A stretch of 64,000 nucleotides of DNA from Comamonadaceae bacterium (lineage in GTDB: Bacteria > Pseudomonadota > Gammaproteobacteria > Burkholderiales > Burkholderiaceae_C): assembly GCA_027485235.1 (NCBI GenBank), contig JAIXRJ010000042.1, forward strand, positions 17,806 through 81,805, given 5' to 3'. The position numbers were made by a program, and so were the translations under genes. How positions within the stretch are numbered: position 1 is the first letter of the stretch; each line of letters begins with the position of its first letter. Below are positions 17,607-28,192 of the stretch, piece after piece. The notes below the pieces were generated by a model that worked only from the letters and a program-made list of their open reading frames with translations, searched no databases and was not told the DNA's origin.

Positions 17607-20600
17607 ATGTCCCAAGGTCTCATCCGCATCCGTGGTGCCCGTCAGCACAACCTCAAAAACATCGACCTCGACATCCGTACCGGTGAATTGACGGTGGTCA
17701 CCGGGCCCAGTGGTTCGGGCAAATCCAGCCTGGTCTTTGACACCTTGTACGCCGAGGGCCAGCGCCGCTATGTCGAGACCTTCAGCGCCTACTCGCGTCA
17801 GTTTTTGGACCGCATGGACAAACCGGCGGTCGACAAGGTCGAAGGCGTGCCCCCGGCGATTGCGATCGACCAGACCAACCCGGTGCGCAGCTCGCGCTCC
17901 ACGGTGGGCACCATGACCGAGTTGAACGACCACCTGAAGTTGTTGTTCGCCCGCTTGGGCCAGCTGTTCGACAAAGACACTGCGCAGAGCGTGCGCCACG
18001 ACAACCCCGACACGATTTACGCCGAGCTGGCCCAGCGTGCTGCCCAAGCGAGCGACCCGCGCCTGTACCTGACTTTCCCGGTCGAGTTGCCCGCCAACAC
18101 CAGTGCCGAGCAGGTGGAGCAGTGGTTGTCGGCCAGTGGCTTCACCAAGGTGCAGGCCGAGCGCGAAGTGGCCACTCCCACCGGCCCCCGCAAAGTGCTG
18201 GACGTGATCGCTGACCGCTTTCGCATCGGCACTGCCGAAAAAGCCCGCGTGGTCGAAGCCATCGAAGTGGCCCTGAAGCGCGGCGGCCGTTTGAATGTCT
18301 ATGTGGAGAAATTGGGGTCAGATCCCAATTCTTTGGCCTCTGGGGCCGAGGCGGTTTTTGACATCTGGCGGTTTTCAACCGGCCTGCATTGCCCCGACAG
18401 CGACCAGCGCTACACCGACCCGATCCCGTCGATGTTCTCCTTCAACTCGGCCGTGGGCGCGTGCGAAACCTGCCGTGGCTTTGGTCGGGTGATCGGCGTC
18501 GACTACGGCCTGGTCATACCCAACCCCAAGCTCACGCTGCGGGCCGGGGCCATCAAGACGCTGCAAACACCCGCTTGGCAAGAAAACCAGGACGACCTGA
18601 TGCGCCACGCCGAGGCGGCAGGCATTCCGCGTGACACGGCCTGGGACAAGCTGACGCAGGCCCAGCAAGATTGGGTGATTCACGGCTCACCCGAGTGGAA
18701 GGGACGCTGGAACCACCAGTGGTACGGCGTGAAACGCTTTTTTGAGTACCTGGAGAGCAAGGCCTACAAGATGCACATCCGTGTGCTCTTGTCCAAGTAC
18801 CGCAGTTACACCCAGTGCCCGACCTGCCATGGGGCGCGCTTGAAGACGGAAAGTTTGCTCTGGCGCATGGGCAACCAATCGGATGCCGATGGGGTGTTGC
18901 CAGTGGAGAAGCGTTTCATGCCCGCCGGTGTGAAGTGGTCGCGGGCGCAGTTGGAGGCGCTGCCGGGTTTGAGTCTGCACGACATGATGATCATGCCGAT
19001 CGACCAGCTGCGTTTGTTCTTTGACCGCATGAGTGCCACCGCTGTGGCGCTGGCCTCGGCAGACGCCGAAGCGCAAGCGCTCAAACTGCTGCTGGAAGAA
19101 ATCACCACCCGCCTCAAATACCTGTGCGACGTCGGCATTGGTTACCTCACCCTCGACCGCCAAAGCCGCACGCTCAGCGGCGGTGAAGTCCAGCGCATCA
19201 ACCTCACCACCGCCCTGGGCACCAGCCTGGTCAACACCCTGTTTGTGCTGGACGAGCCCAGCATCGGCCTGCACCCGCGCGACATGCACCGCATCACCTT
19301 GGCCATGCACCGCCTGCGGGACGCGGGCAACACGCTCGTCGTGGTCGAGCACGACCCGGCCGTGATGATGGCCGCTGACCGCATGATCGACATGGGGCCT
19401 GGCCCTGGTGAGCGCGGCGGGCAAATTGTGTTTGACGGCACGACTGCCGATCTGCGCAATGCCGACACCTTGACGGGCGCTTATTTGGGTGGCCGCAAGC
19501 AAGTTGGCTTGGGCTTCAAGCGCATGGTGAGCGACAGCACGCCGCGCTTGATTTTGGAAGGCGCACGCGAGCACAACCTGCAAAACATCAGCGTGGACTT
19601 TCCGCTGCAGCGCTTGGTCACCATCACGGGCGTCAGCGGCTCGGGCAAGTCGAGTTTGATTCAAGACGTGTTGGCCCCAGCGCTCATGCGCCACTTTGGC
19701 AAAGCCACCGAAACACCCGGCGCGCACGACCGCCTGTTGGGCGCTGACCACCTGAGCGATGTGGTGTTTGTGGACCAGTCGCCCATCGGCAAAACCGCCC
19801 GCTCCAACCCGGTGAGTTATGTGGGCGCATGGGACGCGATCCGCGAAATTTTTGCCACCGCGCCACTGTCGCGCCAGCGCGGTTACACCGCCAGCAAGTT
19901 CAGCTTCAACGGTGGCGATGGCCGCTGCCCCACTTGCGGCGGCTCGGGCTTTGAGCACGTCGAAATGCAGTTTTTGAGCGACGTGTATTTGCGTTGCCCC
20001 GATTGCGACGGCCAGCGTTACCGCCCCGAGATTTTGGAAATCACCATCGAGCGCCAGGCCATTGGCGGCGCGGTGCGTCACTTCAATGTGGCCGACATTC
20101 TGCAGCTCACCGTGAGCGAAGCGGCCGCTTTGTTTGCCCAAGACCGCGAAGTCATCCGCGCCCTGCAGCCGATTGTGGATGTGGGCCTGGAATACGTGCG
20201 TCTGGGCCAGCCCGTGCCCACCTTGTCGGGTGGTGAGGCGCAGCGCCTCAAGTTGGCCGGCTTTCTGGCCGAAGCGGCCAAGAGTGCATCCAAGAGTCGT
20301 CAGAGTCTGGCGCGCAAAGGCACGCTGTTTTTGTTTGACGAGCCGACGACTGGCCTGCACTTTGACGACATCGCCAAGCTCATGCGCGCTTTGCGCAAGC
20401 TGCTCGAAGCGGGGCATTCGCTGATCGTGATCGAGCACAACCTGGATGTGATCCGGGCCAGCGATTGGTTGATTGATTTGGGGCCAGAGGGCGGTTATGC
20501 CGGGGGCTTGATCGTGGCGGAGGGCACGCCGGAAGACGTGCGGCAACACGCGACATCGCACACGGGGCTGGCGCTGCGCGATTACGCCGAGTCCATGGGG

Positions 20601-23600
20601 GAGGTGTTTGGTGTGGCTGAGCGTTTGAATGTTTATGGGGGCGAGGCTGCGGTGTCAGCGGGTTCCTCATACGGCGGGGGTACGCCAAAATCGTCACCCT
20701 CTGACACCGCAGCCTCGCTGGCGAAGGTTCGAGGCGGGGTTGGTGCAAGTTCAATTGCTCCAGCCGCACGTCGCGCGCCTGTTTTGAACAACAACATCCA
20801 GATCGTCAACGCCAAAGAGCACAACCTCAAAAACCTGAGCGTGGACATTCCACGCGGCAAGTTCAACGTGGTCACGGGTGTCAGTGGTTCGGGCAAGTCC
20901 ACGCTGGCGTTTGACATCTTGTTCAACGAAGGCCAGCGCCGTTATTTGGAAAGCCTGAACGCCTATGCCCGCGCCATCGTGCAGCCCGCAGGCCGACCCG
21001 AAGTCGATGCGGTGTACGGCATTCCGCCCACCGTGGCGATTGAGCAGCGGCTGTCACGCGGTGGACGCAAATCCACCGTGGGCACGACCACCGAGGTCTG
21101 GCACTTTTTGCGTTTGCTGTACGTCAAGCTGGGCATCCAGCATTGCGTGCACGACAACACACCCGTGCAACCGCAAACCCCCGACAGCATCATTGCCCAG
21201 CTGATGACGCAGTTCAAGGGCCAGCACATTGGCCTGCTGGCGCCGCTGGTCGTCAACCGCAAGGGCGTTTACACCGAGCTGGCCGACTGGGCGCGTCCGC
21301 GTGGCTACACGCACTTGCGCGTCGATGGGGACTTTTTGCCGACGCAAGGCTTTCCGCGCATCGACCGCTTCAAAGAGCACAACATCGAATTGCCCGTGGC
21401 CAGTCTGGATGTGCTGCCCGCCAGCGAAACTGCGCTGCGCCAAGCCCTGAGCAAAACGCTGGAACACGGCAAAGGCGTGGTGCATGTGTTGAGCGATCTG
21501 GACGGTCTGCGCGAAGCCATGTTCAGTGGCGAGTCCACCGCCCGCATCGGCCAGCACCGGGTGTTTTCAACCTTGCGCGCTTGCCCCGCTTGCGACACCT
21601 CGTATGCCGAACTCGACCCGCGACTGTTCTCTTACAACAGAAAACACGGCTGGTGCCCCGATTGCGTGGGCACGGGTGTCAAGCTCAGCAAAGACGAGCG
21701 CCAAGTGTTCGACGACTCGGTGCAAGACGAGAAAAACAAGGGCCGCGAGCAAACCTTTGCCGAGCCCGAGATCGAAGACCTGGCCAACGTGGCTTGTCCC
21801 CGTTGCGAAGGCACCCGCCTGAACGCCACGGCGCGTGCGGTGCGCCTGGGCGCAGCGCCGGGCCAAGGCTGGCGCATCACCGACATCGCCAGCTTGTCCG
21901 TCACCGATGTGCGTCACTGGGTGGACAAGTTGCAGCTCACCGGCCGTGACGCCGACATCGCCCGTGATCTGGTCCCCGAGATCCAAAGCCGACTGGAGTT
22001 TCTGGAAGAAGTGGGCTTGGGTTACCTCACGCTGGATCGGGGTGCGCCCACCTTGTCGGGCGGCGAGGCGCAGCGCATCCGCTTGGCTGCGCAACTGGGC
22101 AGCAACCTGCAAGGCGTGTGCTACGTGCTGGACGAACCGACCATTGGTCTGCACGCCCGCGACAACCAGATTTTGCTCAACGCTTTGCAAAGCCTGAGCG
22201 ACAAGGGCAACACGCTGGTGGTGGTGGAGCACGACGAAGACACGATTCGCCGCGCCGACCACATCATTGACATTGGCCCGAGCGCGGGCAAACGCGGCGG
22301 CCGCTTGGTGGCGGAGGGCTCGGTGGCCGACATCACGGCGTCTGCGGATTCGCAAACCGGGCGTTATTTGTTGCATGCGATGAAACACCCCATGCAGTTG
22401 CGCAGGGTGGTGTATGCGAAGAAATTGGGGTCAAAGAAATTGGGGTCGGATCCCGATTTTTTGCAAACCGCCAACGCCAGTGTCGTCGACACCTCAACTG
22501 CATTGGCCAAACTCAAGGGCAAAAAGAAGGTCACCCCGCCAGTCGTGCCGGACGCCACAGACGTGACCGTGACCCAATGGCTCACCCTGACAGGCGCCCA
22601 CCTGCACAACCTGCGTCAGGTCGATGTGCAAGTGCCTCTCAAACGTTTGGTGGCCGTGACCGGCGTCAGCGGTTCCGGCAAATCCACACTGGCCCGTGAT
22701 GTCTTGCTGACCAACGTGCAGGCGCTGGTCAGCCAGCGCTCGACCTTCGCAGGACGCACGGCGCAAGATGCCGGTCAGCGCGTGGCTTTGACGGCATGCA
22801 GCGATGTGCAGGGCTTTGAGACGATCGACCGCGTGCTCGAAGTCGACCAAACCCCCATTGGCAAAACACCGCGTTCTTGCCCTGCCACCTACATCGGGTT
22901 TTGGGACACGATCCGCAAGCTGTTTGCCGAGACGCTGGAGGCCAAAGCGCGGGGTTATGCCGCCGGGCGTTTCAGCTTCAACACCGGCGAAGGCCGTTGC
23001 CCCAGCTGTGAAGGCCAAGGCATGCGCACCATCGAGATGAGCTTTTTGCCCGACGTGAAAGTGCATTGCGAGACCTGCCGAGGCGCTCGTTTCAATCCCG
23101 AGACCTTGGCGGTGACCTGGCGCGGCAAGAGCATTGGTGATGTGCTGCAGATGGAAGTCGATGAAGCGGTGGACTTCTTTGCCACCATGCCCAGCATCGC
23201 GCACCCTTTGCAGTTGCTCAAGGATGTGGGCCTGGGTTACCTCACGTTGGGCCAGCCCTCACCGACCCTGAGCGGTGGTGAAGCGCAGCGCATCAAGCTG
23301 GTGACCGAGCTCACCAAAGTGCGCGACGAAGTGGGCAAGCGCGGCAACAAGGCGCCGCACACGCTCTACGTGTTGGACGAGCCTACCGTGGGCCTGCACA
23401 TGGCCGATGTGGACAAGCTCATCAGCGTGCTGCACCGCTTGGTCAACGCGGGCCACAGCGTGATGGTCATCGAGCACGACCTGGACGTGATCGCTGAAGC
23501 CGACTGGGTGATTGACCTGGGGCCCGAAGGCGGCAACGCCGGTGGCCGCATCGTGGCCGCTACCACGCCAGAAGCTTTGGTGCTCTTGGGTACACACACC

Positions 23601-23636
23601 GGCAAAGCTTTGGCGCCCGTGCTGGCGAGGGTTTGA
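17607..23636 (+). CDS. uvrA: Double-length UvrA-family excinuclease ATPase
   Basis: A 2009-residue protein equal to two UvrA units in tandem. Each half has two ABC cassettes: Walker A motifs near residues 33 (GPSGSGKSS), 675, 1091 and 1686 (all GVSGSGKS), and signature LSGGE motifs near 521, 874, 1483 and 1888, each followed by a DEP Walker B. Zinc-finger CxxC pairs occur in both halves (for example CPTCGGSG and CPSCEGQG). UvrA recognises DNA damage as a dimer and loads UvrB, so this chain could act as a covalent dimer. Long UvrA-like proteins are known in betaproteobacteria. The start at 17607 is where homology begins ([17 protein letters not shown]). Three palindromes lie inside its frame (separate entries). 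Confidence 0.93.
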   Translation: MSQGLIRIRGARQHNLKNIDLDIRTGELTVVTGPSGSGKSSLVFDTLYAEGQRRYVETFSAYSRQFLDRMDKPAVDKVEGVPPAIAIDQTNPVRSSRSTVGTMTELNDHLKLLFARLGQLFDKDTAQSVRHDNPDTIYAELAQRAAQASDPRLYLTFPVELPANTSAEQVEQWLSASGFTKVQAEREVATPTGPRKVLDVIADRFRIGTAEKARVVEAIEVALKRGGRLNVYVEKLGSDPNSLASGAEAVFDIWRFSTGLHCPDSDQRYTDPIPSMFSFNSAVGACETCRGFGRVIGVDYGLVIPNPKLTLRAGAIKTLQTPAWQENQDDLMRHAEAAGIPRDTAWDKLTQAQQDWVIHGSPEWKGRWNHQWYGVKRFFEYLESKAYKMHIRVLLSKYRSYTQCPTCHGARLKTESLLWRMGNQSDADGVLPVEKRFMPAGVKWSRAQLEALPGLSLHDMMIMPIDQLRLFFDRMSATAVALASADAEAQALKLLLEEITTRLKYLCDVGIGYLTLDRQSRTLSGGEVQRINLTTALGTSLVNTLFVLDEPSIGLHPRDMHRITLAMHRLRDAGNTLVVVEHDPAVMMAADRMIDMGPGPGERGGQIVFDGTTADLRNADTLTGAYLGGRKQVGLGFKRMVSDSTPRLILEGAREHNLQNISVDFPLQRLVTITGVSGSGKSSLIQDVLAPALMRHFGKATETPGAHDRLLGADHLSDVVFVDQSPIGKTARSNPVSYVGAWDAIREIFATAPLSRQRGYTASKFSFNGGDGRCPTCGGSGFEHVEMQFLSDVYLRCPDCDGQRYRPEILEITIERQAIGGAVRHFNVADILQLTVSEAAALFAQDREVIRALQPIVDVGLEYVRLGQPVPTLSGGEAQRLKLAGFLAEAAKSASKSRQSLARKGTLFLFDEPTTGLHFDDIAKLMRALRKLLEAGHSLIVIEHNLDVIRASDWLIDLGPEGGYAGGLIVAEGTPEDVRQHATSHTGLALRDYAESMGEVFGVAERLNVYGGEAAVSAGSSYGGGTPKSSPSDTAASLAKVRGGVGASSIAPAARRAPVLNNNIQIVNAKEHNLKNLSVDIPRGKFNVVTGVSGSGKSTLAFDILFNEGQRRYLESLNAYARAIVQPAGRPEVDAVYGIPPTVAIEQRLSRGGRKSTVGTTTEVWHFLRLLYVKLGIQHCVHDNTPVQPQTPDSIIAQLMTQFKGQHIGLLAPLVVNRKGVYTELADWARPRGYTHLRVDGDFLPTQGFPRIDRFKEHNIELPVASLDVLPASETALRQALSKTLEHGKGVVHVLSDLDGLREAMFSGESTARIGQHRVFSTLRACPACDTSYAELDPRLFSYNRKHGWCPDCVGTGVKLSKDERQVFDDSVQDEKNKGREQTFAEPEIEDLANVACPRCEGTRLNATARAVRLGAAPGQGWRITDIASLSVTDVRHWVDKLQLTGRDADIARDLVPEIQSRLEFLEEVGLGYLTLDRGAPTLSGGEAQRIRLAAQLGSNLQGVCYVLDEPTIGLHARDNQILLNALQSLSDKGNTLVVVEHDEDTIRRADHIIDIGPSAGKRGGRLVAEGSVADITASADSQTGRYLLHAMKHPMQLRRVVYAKKLGSKKLGSDPDFLQTANASVVDTSTALAKLKGKKKVTPPVVPDATDVTVTQWLTLTGAHLHNLRQVDVQVPLKRLVAVTGVSGSGKSTLARDVLLTNVQALVSQRSTFAGRTAQDAGQRVALTACSDVQGFETIDRVLEVDQTPIGKTPRSCPATYIGFWDTIRKLFAETLEAKARGYAAGRFSFNTGEGRCPSCEGQGMRTIEMSFLPDVKVHCETCRGARFNPETLAVTWRGKSIGDVLQMEVDEAVDFFATMPSIAHPLQLLKDVGLGYLTLGQPSPTLSGGEAQRIKLVTELTKVRDEVGKRGNKAPHTLYVLDEPTVGLHMADVDKLISVLHRLVNAGHSVMVIEHDLDVIAEADWVIDLGPEGGNAGGRIVAATTPEALVLLGTHTGKALAPVLARV
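18308..18332. repeat. Palindromic insertion in uvrA, copy 1
   Basis: AATTGGG (18310-18316) and CCCAATT (18324-18330) form a small palindrome around GTCAGAT. It reads KLGSDPN in the UvrA frame near residue 235. The same core recurs at 22421-22458, so it is a repeated element rather than chance coding sequence. Confidence 0.7.
20641..20718. repeat. Perfect 18-bp inverted repeat in the uvrA inter-half linker
   Basis: GCGAGGCTGCGGTGTCAG at 20641-20658 is inverted exactly at 20701-20718 (CTGACACCGCAGCCTCGC), with a 42-base loop. It encodes the Gly/Ser/Ala-rich linker between the two UvrA halves (about residues 1012-1038). The size and perfection suggest a small inserted element. Confidence 0.8.
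22421..22458. repeat. Palindromic insertion in uvrA, copy 2, with a duplicated arm
   Basis: GAAATTGGGGTC occurs at 22421-22432 and again at 22436-22447, and the second copy continues into a near-palindrome closing with CCCGATT (22452-22458). The frame reads [13 protein letters not shown] near residue 1606, matching KLGSDPN of copy 1. Confidence 0.7.
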
Positions 23637-23680
23637 AGGACGCGAACCTGCCTTCATCTGAACCATCACTTTGACTTCGC

Positions 23681-23740
23681 AGGAGCCCAACGGGTCAGCA
23701 CCACCAAAGTCCCGTAGGAGCCCAACTGTGTTGGGCGATA
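23681..23740. repeat. REP-like repeats after uvrA
   Basis: AGGAGCCCAAC occurs at 23681-23691 and 23716-23726; the second copy continues into the palindrome CCCAACTGTGTTGGG. The GTAGGAGCCC head and GCGAT-like tail are typical of REP elements. The surrounding 200-base spacer holds no gene. Confidence 0.6.
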
Positions 23741-23836
23741 GCGTGCGGACGAAGGCACACGAAGAATCGCCGAACGCGGTTCAGCGCCTGCAAATCAACA
23801 ACCGCTGATCCATCAGGTGCGGCGGCGGTGTGTTGA

Positions 23837-24997
23837 TCAGTCGATGGCGCCCAAGCGCCACAGCGAAGTCACCTCCGCTGCCCGTGCCGCATGCAGCGGG
23901 TCTGAAACGTCCTGCGCTTTGCCGTGCTCCGGCTTCACATCCAAACGGCCCAGCACCTGCAGGCCCGCGTCAGCGATCCAGCCCTGCAAGGCTTCGCGGC
24001 TGCGCAAGCCCAAATGCTCGGCCAGGTCCGACAGGATCAGCCAGCCCTCGCCGCCTTCGCTCAGGTGTGCTTTCAGGCCACCCAAAAAACCTTTGAGCAT
24101 CTGGCTGCCTTCGTCATAAACCGCTTGCTCCAGCACCGAGGTGGGGCGGGCCGGCAGCCACGGTGGGTTGCACACCACCAGTGCGGCCTGGCCGGGCGGG
24201 AACAAATCGGCTTGCAGCAACTGCACCTGGTTTTGCAGGCCCAGGCGCTGCAGGTTGTCGCGGGCGCAGACCAGCGCACGCTCGGCCATGTCGGTGGCCA
24301 CCACCTGTTGGGCACCGCGCCGGGCCAGCAAGACCGACAGCACACCGGTGCCCACACCAATGTCAAAAGCCACCGAGTGTTCTTTCAAGGCCGCCGGCAG
24401 TGGTGCTTTGGCCGCCAAACCCACATATTCCCCACGCACCGGGGAGAATACGCCGTAATGCGGGTGGATGCGCAGGTTCTCCCCCAATGCAGGCACTTCG
24501 ACGCCGTTTTTGCGCCACTCAAAAGCACCGATCACGCCTTGCAAGGCACGCAGCGAAATCACCGAAGACTGCCCATTGGCGGCGCCAAAGGCTTGTGCGC
24601 AAGCTTGCTTGACATCGGGTGCGCGGCGCAGCGTGATGCCGTAGTCGCCGTTCAACTCGATCAGGATCTGGCTCAGCACGCGGGTGCGCTGGGCTTGCGC
24701 CTGACGGTGTGTATGGAACGCTGCACCCGGCAAGGGTGCGGTCGCATCGGCTTTTTTGCGCTTGACCTTTTGCGGTTTGTCGATGCGCCGGGCCATCGCT
24801 TGCAGCAGCTGGCGGGCGTTGTGAAAGTCGCCGCGCCACAGCAGGCCCGTGCCCTCGCAGGCCAGGCGGTAAGCCGCATCGGCGGTCAGGGTGTCATCGG
24901 CCAGCACCACTCGGGCGGGCAAGTTTTGGTCCGATCGCCACAGGGCCGAGCGTTCGCAGTCTTTTTCAGACCAGGTCAAAAGGGTGGAGGTGTTCAT
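23837..24997 (-). CDS. Class I SAM-dependent methyltransferase with NPPW motif
   Basis: A 386-residue protein. The C-terminal half is a Rossmann methyltransferase: SAM-binding VAFDIGVGTGVLSVLLARRG near 225-244, then ADLFPPGQAALVVCNPPWLP, whose NPPW tetrapeptide (near 290) marks enzymes methylating amino nitrogens of bases or glutamine. The N-terminal half is a separate domain with a basic linker (KPQKVKRKKAD). This layout is reminiscent of RlmG/RsmC or PrmC-type enzymes, so the target may be rRNA or a release/ribosomal protein. Its start overlaps the end of the HAD phosphatase gene by four bases. Confidence 0.8.
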   Translation of the reverse strand: MNTSTLLTWSEKDCERSALWRSDQNLPARVVLADDTLTADAAYRLACEGTGLLWRGDFHNARQLLQAMARRIDKPQKVKRKKADATAPLPGAAFHTHRQAQAQRTRVLSQILIELNGDYGITLRRAPDVKQACAQAFGAANGQSSVISLRALQGVIGAFEWRKNGVEVPALGENLRIHPHYGVFSPVRGEYVGLAAKAPLPAALKEHSVAFDIGVGTGVLSVLLARRGAQQVVATDMAERALVCARDNLQRLGLQNQVQLLQADLFPPGQAALVVCNPPWLPARPTSVLEQAVYDEGSQMLKGFLGGLKAHLSEGGEGWLILSDLAEHLGLRSREALQGWIADAGLQVLGRLDVKPEHGKAQDVSDPLHAARAAEVTSLWRLGAID

Positions 24998-25788
24998 GAG
25001 TGCGAGAGGCCGTTCAGCAGGTGTTGTGCCAATTCGGCAAAGCCCGCGCCACGTTCACTGGGGGTGATGTAGCAGGGAGGGTGGATCAGCTGGGCTTCAA
25101 AGCGCCGGATATTGGCCACGCCCACGCTGTGCGGGAAGCGCTCAAACATCACTTGGTCGTTGGTGGAGTCTCCCACATAAACCCAGCGCTCGATCTCGGC
25201 GTCCAGATCGCGGCCCCACAGCGCGCGCACGATCCAGCGGGCGCCAGAGAGCTTGTTGTGGTTGCCAAACCAGCCGTTGATGTGGATGCTGCTCACGGTG
25301 GCGGTCATGCCTTCGCTGCGCATGATCTGCACCACCGCATCGATGCCGCTTTGCGGCAGGTGGCAGAACTCGCTGTGGTCGATGGCGATGTCGGTTTCGC
25401 GGCCCGCATGGTCTTGCGACAACTGTGCGCCGGGCACCTCGCGCAGCACGCGTTGGCCAACAGCCTGCAGGCGTGAGAAATCGCGCTCTCGTGTGGCGGC
25501 GTTTTGCTGGTAAATCTTGCGAAGCCCCTGCGACGGGTCGGGCAACAAAGCCACCGCACCGTTTTCGGCCACGATGGCGTCCAACGGCCAGCGGTTCACA
25601 AAAGGCGCGCTCCAGCCCACCGGGCGACCGGTGATCGGCACCACCTGCAAGCCGGCGGCTTTCAGATCGCTCAGGGCCTGCAGGGCATCGGGCGTGATGG
25701 CGCCTTCGGTGGTCAGGGTGTCGTCGATGTCGGTGAAAACACCCAAGGGACGCAGGCCCCGCAAGGGCATTGAGTTGAGTTTCTGCAT
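24994..25788 (-). CDS. HAD-superfamily (IIB) sugar-phosphatase-like hydrolase
   Basis: A 264-residue HAD protein. Motif I is GVFTDIDDTLTTEG near the N-terminus (nucleophile Asp), motif II falls at QVVPITGRPVG near 50, and the late acidic motif is in WVYVGDSTNDQVMF near 205. The cap position is of the IIB kind, as in mannosyl-3-phosphoglycerate or trehalose-6-phosphate phosphatases. The ATG at 25788 places motif I at the usual distance from the start. It is translationally coupled to the methyltransferase downstream. The substrate is not determined by the sequence. Confidence 0.83.
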   Translation of the reverse strand: MQKLNSMPLRGLRPLGVFTDIDDTLTTEGAITPDALQALSDLKAAGLQVVPITGRPVGWSAPFVNRWPLDAIVAENGAVALLPDPSQGLRKIYQQNAATRERDFSRLQAVGQRVLREVPGAQLSQDHAGRETDIAIDHSEFCHLPQSGIDAVVQIMRSEGMTATVSSIHINGWFGNHNKLSGARWIVRALWGRDLDAEIERWVYVGDSTNDQVMFERFPHSVGVANIRRFEAQLIHPPCYITPSERGAGFAELAQHLLNGLSHS

Positions 25789-25881
25789 GGACAGGGCTTC
25801 AGTTCTGGTCCCAGCAGTTGGCTTGACCTGTGACAAATGGCCATCGCCAAGGGAGCGCCAAACCATTTTGCCCGACAGGGC

Positions 25882-26991
25882 TCAGGGGGCTGAGGCCACC
25901 AGTGGCTTGAGCTTGTCGGTGCTTCGGGTGCGCGTCTTGGCACGCCACTCGAGGCGCGACACATAGGTTTTGGCCCGTTCTTCGGACCTGAAAGGACCGG
26001 TCACCACGCTGTATTGCCATTCGTCCGCGTTGGGCGATGGCCGGACAGCGATGATGCGTGCCGTGCTCAGTTCTTTGTGTTTGTTTTTGAGTTTTTGGGC
26101 GGCGTCCAGGTTGTTGAACGAGCCGTGCTCGACCACCAGCGTCTCGGCGGGCAAGGCCTTGAGCCAGCGGGCACCCGTGCGGGCCTCTTCTGGCAAAGGT
26201 TTGGTGCTGGTTTTGCCTGGGGTTTCGGCAGGGGCCGCCTGCGCGTTCGTTGTCGAAGCCGCCTCAACCGGTGCTGGACCTGAAGGTGCCGCTGGGGTTG
26301 AAGGTGCTGGTTCCGATGCCGTACCCACTGCGGCTGGCTGCGTGGGGGGTGCTGGAATCATCCATGCCAGTCCCGCCAACAAGGCCAGACCCAGTCCGAC
26401 AGCACCGATTTTGACCTGTCGGCTCAGGTTCGCCGCCGGCCATTTCAGTGCATTGTCAGGTGAAGAATCGGTCGATCTCTCTCCGACCAGGAGGGCCTCG
26501 TTGGGCGCTGCGTTCAGCGGAGGGGCATCCGGTTGCATGGGGCCCGTATCGACCGCGTCCAGGTCTAAAAAGATGCATTCGGTTTTGGCATGGTTTTTCC
26601 AGGTTTCTAAGGGCTGGTTGCTCAGCCAGATCACACGAAACGGCAGACCGGGAAACAGTTCAATGAGCCTGAAGATGATCGATTGCTGCTCTGTCGACAG
26701 CAAATGTGCTTGGTCTATCACCCAGATGTGCAGGTGCTTGCTGTCCGTGAAAGGCAATTCTGGCTGCAACAAATACGGCGCGACCTCGTGGTTGAGTCGA
26801 CTGATCAAATTCAAGAACTGATGGCCCCTGAACTCTTCGATTTTCACGGCATGGTCAATGGAGCGGAGGCAGATCAACAAGCGCTTGGTGAAACTCTTCA
26901 AGGGCGCATCTTGGTGGCTGACCAAACCCAAGCTTCGGACATCGCCGACGAGCGACAGCGCCAGGCTGGCGTGAGAATAGGGGGTCGTCAT
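25882..26991 (-). CDS. SPOR-domain inner-membrane protein with ATPase-like N-terminus (DamX-like)
   Basis: A 369-residue protein with three parts: an N-terminal ATPase-like fold (IWVIDQAHLLSTEQQ resembles a Walker B region, but no intact Walker A is seen), a single membrane helix near residues 198-216, then a Pro/Ala-rich stretch and a C-terminal SPOR domain (about 290-360). SPOR domains bind denuded septal peptidoglycan, so it is probably recruited to the division site like DamX. The start at 26991 is chosen because GGAGAG lies 7 bases upstream; an ATG 48 bases earlier lacks such a site. The missing P-loop suggests it does not hydrolyse ATP. Confidence 0.75.
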   Translation of the reverse strand: MTTPYSHASLALSLVGDVRSLGLVSHQDAPLKSFTKRLLICLRSIDHAVKIEEFRGHQFLNLISRLNHEVAPYLLQPELPFTDSKHLHIWVIDQAHLLSTEQQSIIFRLIELFPGLPFRVIWLSNQPLETWKNHAKTECIFLDLDAVDTGPMQPDAPPLNAAPNEALLVGERSTDSSPDNALKWPAANLSRQVKIGAVGLGLALLAGLAWMIPAPPTQPAAVGTASEPAPSTPAAPSGPAPVEAASTTNAQAAPAETPGKTSTKPLPEEARTGARWLKALPAETLVVEHGSFNNLDAAQKLKNKHKELSTARIIAVRPSPNADEWQYSVVTGPFRSEERAKTYVSRLEWRAKTRTRSTDKLKPLVASAP

Positions 26992-27190
26992 GCCGGTGCT
27001 CTCCAAGACATGAGAAGGCGTTAAAAGATGCATGGGCAACCATTGTAGAGTCTACAAAAGAGTGCTTTGGGTCCGATGGGGCGTGCCCGGGCATGCTCGC
27101 AATCCCTGACAAAGCCCTGATCTCTGGCGACAGATTGACCACGCTGGGCATGGCATCATGGCTGGGTTGATTCAATTTTTGGAGAACCCC

Positions 27191-28192
27191 ATGACCGCTT
27201 TCCCCCGTCGCCCTTTGCTGCGCATTGCCACGGCCGTGGCTCTGACGCTGACCGGCATGTTCGCTTCGGCCCAAACCAGTTGGCCCACCAAGCCCGTCAA
27301 AATTGTGGTGCCCTTTGCCCCCGGCGGCACCACAGACATCCTGGCCCGCGCCATCGCGCCCGATTTGTCCAAGGCCTTTGGTCAACAGTTCGTCATTGAA
27401 AACAAAGGCGGCGCAGGCGGCAACCTGGGCGCCGAAATCGTGGCCAAGTCGGCAGGCGACGGTTACACCCTGCTCATGGGCACTGTGGGCACGCACGGCA
27501 TCAACCGCGCCTTGTATGCCAAGCTGCCCTACGACCCCTTCAAAGACTTCTCCCCCATCACCTTGGTGGCTGGAGTGCCCAATGTGATGGTGGTCAACGC
27601 AGAAAAAGCAGCCGCCAACAAGATCAACAACGTCAACGACTTCATCAAATACGCCAAGGCCAATCCGGGCAAGCTCAACATGGCCTCCAGCGGCAATGGC
27701 ACTTCCATCCACTTGGCGGGTGAACTGTTCAAAAGCCAAACCGGCATCTTCATGGCCCACATTCCGTACCGGGGCTCGGGTCCCGCCCTGCTGGACTTGT
27801 CGGGTGGCAACATGGACGTGATGTTTGACAACCTGCCCTCCGCCATCCCGCTGATCAAAGGCGGCAAACTCAAGGCCCTGGCCGTGACCAGCGGCCAACG
27901 CTCTGCGGCCATGCCCGACCTGCCCACCATCGAAGAAGCGGCTGGTCTCAAAGGTTTTGAAGCCAGCAGCTGGTTCGGCCTGTTGGCACCCGCCGGCACC
28001 CCGCCCGATGTGGTCTCCCGCATCCAGCAAGAAGTGGCCAAGTCCTTGGCCAGCCCCGCCTTGAAAGAGCGCTTGGCCACCTTGGGTGCCATTCCCAGCG
28101 GCAACACGCCTGCTCAATTTGCGGCGCTCATCGAGAGTGAGCACAAGAAGTGGGCCGAGGTGGTCAAAGTCTCTGGCGCCAAGGTGGACTGA
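27191..28192 (+). CDS. Tripartite tricarboxylate transporter receptor (Bug family)
   Basis: A 333-residue periplasmic receptor with a signal peptide ending in ASAQT (near residue 28). The mature start [19 protein letters not shown] and the [10 protein letters not shown] loop are the Bug-family carboxylate-binding signatures. Such receptors bind organic acids for TctAB permeases, but no tctA/tctB gene is adjacent, which is common for the many orphan Bug proteins of Burkholderiales. TTGGAG sits 6 bases before the ATG. The next gene begins on the last base of its stop codon, so the hydrolase may be co-expressed with it. Confidence 0.93.
   Translation: MTAFPRRPLLRIATAVALTLTGMFASAQTSWPTKPVKIVVPFAPGGTTDILARAIAPDLSKAFGQQFVIENKGGAGGNLGAEIVAKSAGDGYTLLMGTVGTHGINRALYAKLPYDPFKDFSPITLVAGVPNVMVVNAEKAAANKINNVNDFIKYAKANPGKLNMASSGNGTSIHLAGELFKSQTGIFMAHIPYRGSGPALLDLSGGNMDVMFDNLPSAIPLIKGGKLKALAVTSGQRSAAMPDLPTIEEAAGLKGFEASSWFGLLAPAGTPPDVVSRIQQEVAKSLASPALKERLATLGAIPSGNTPAQFAALIESEHKKWAEVVKVSGAKVD

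Noticed and set aside
18687..20561. 624-residue minus-strand open frame inside uvrA
   Set aside because: Mirror of the UvrA coding frame; composition is that of an antisense frame.
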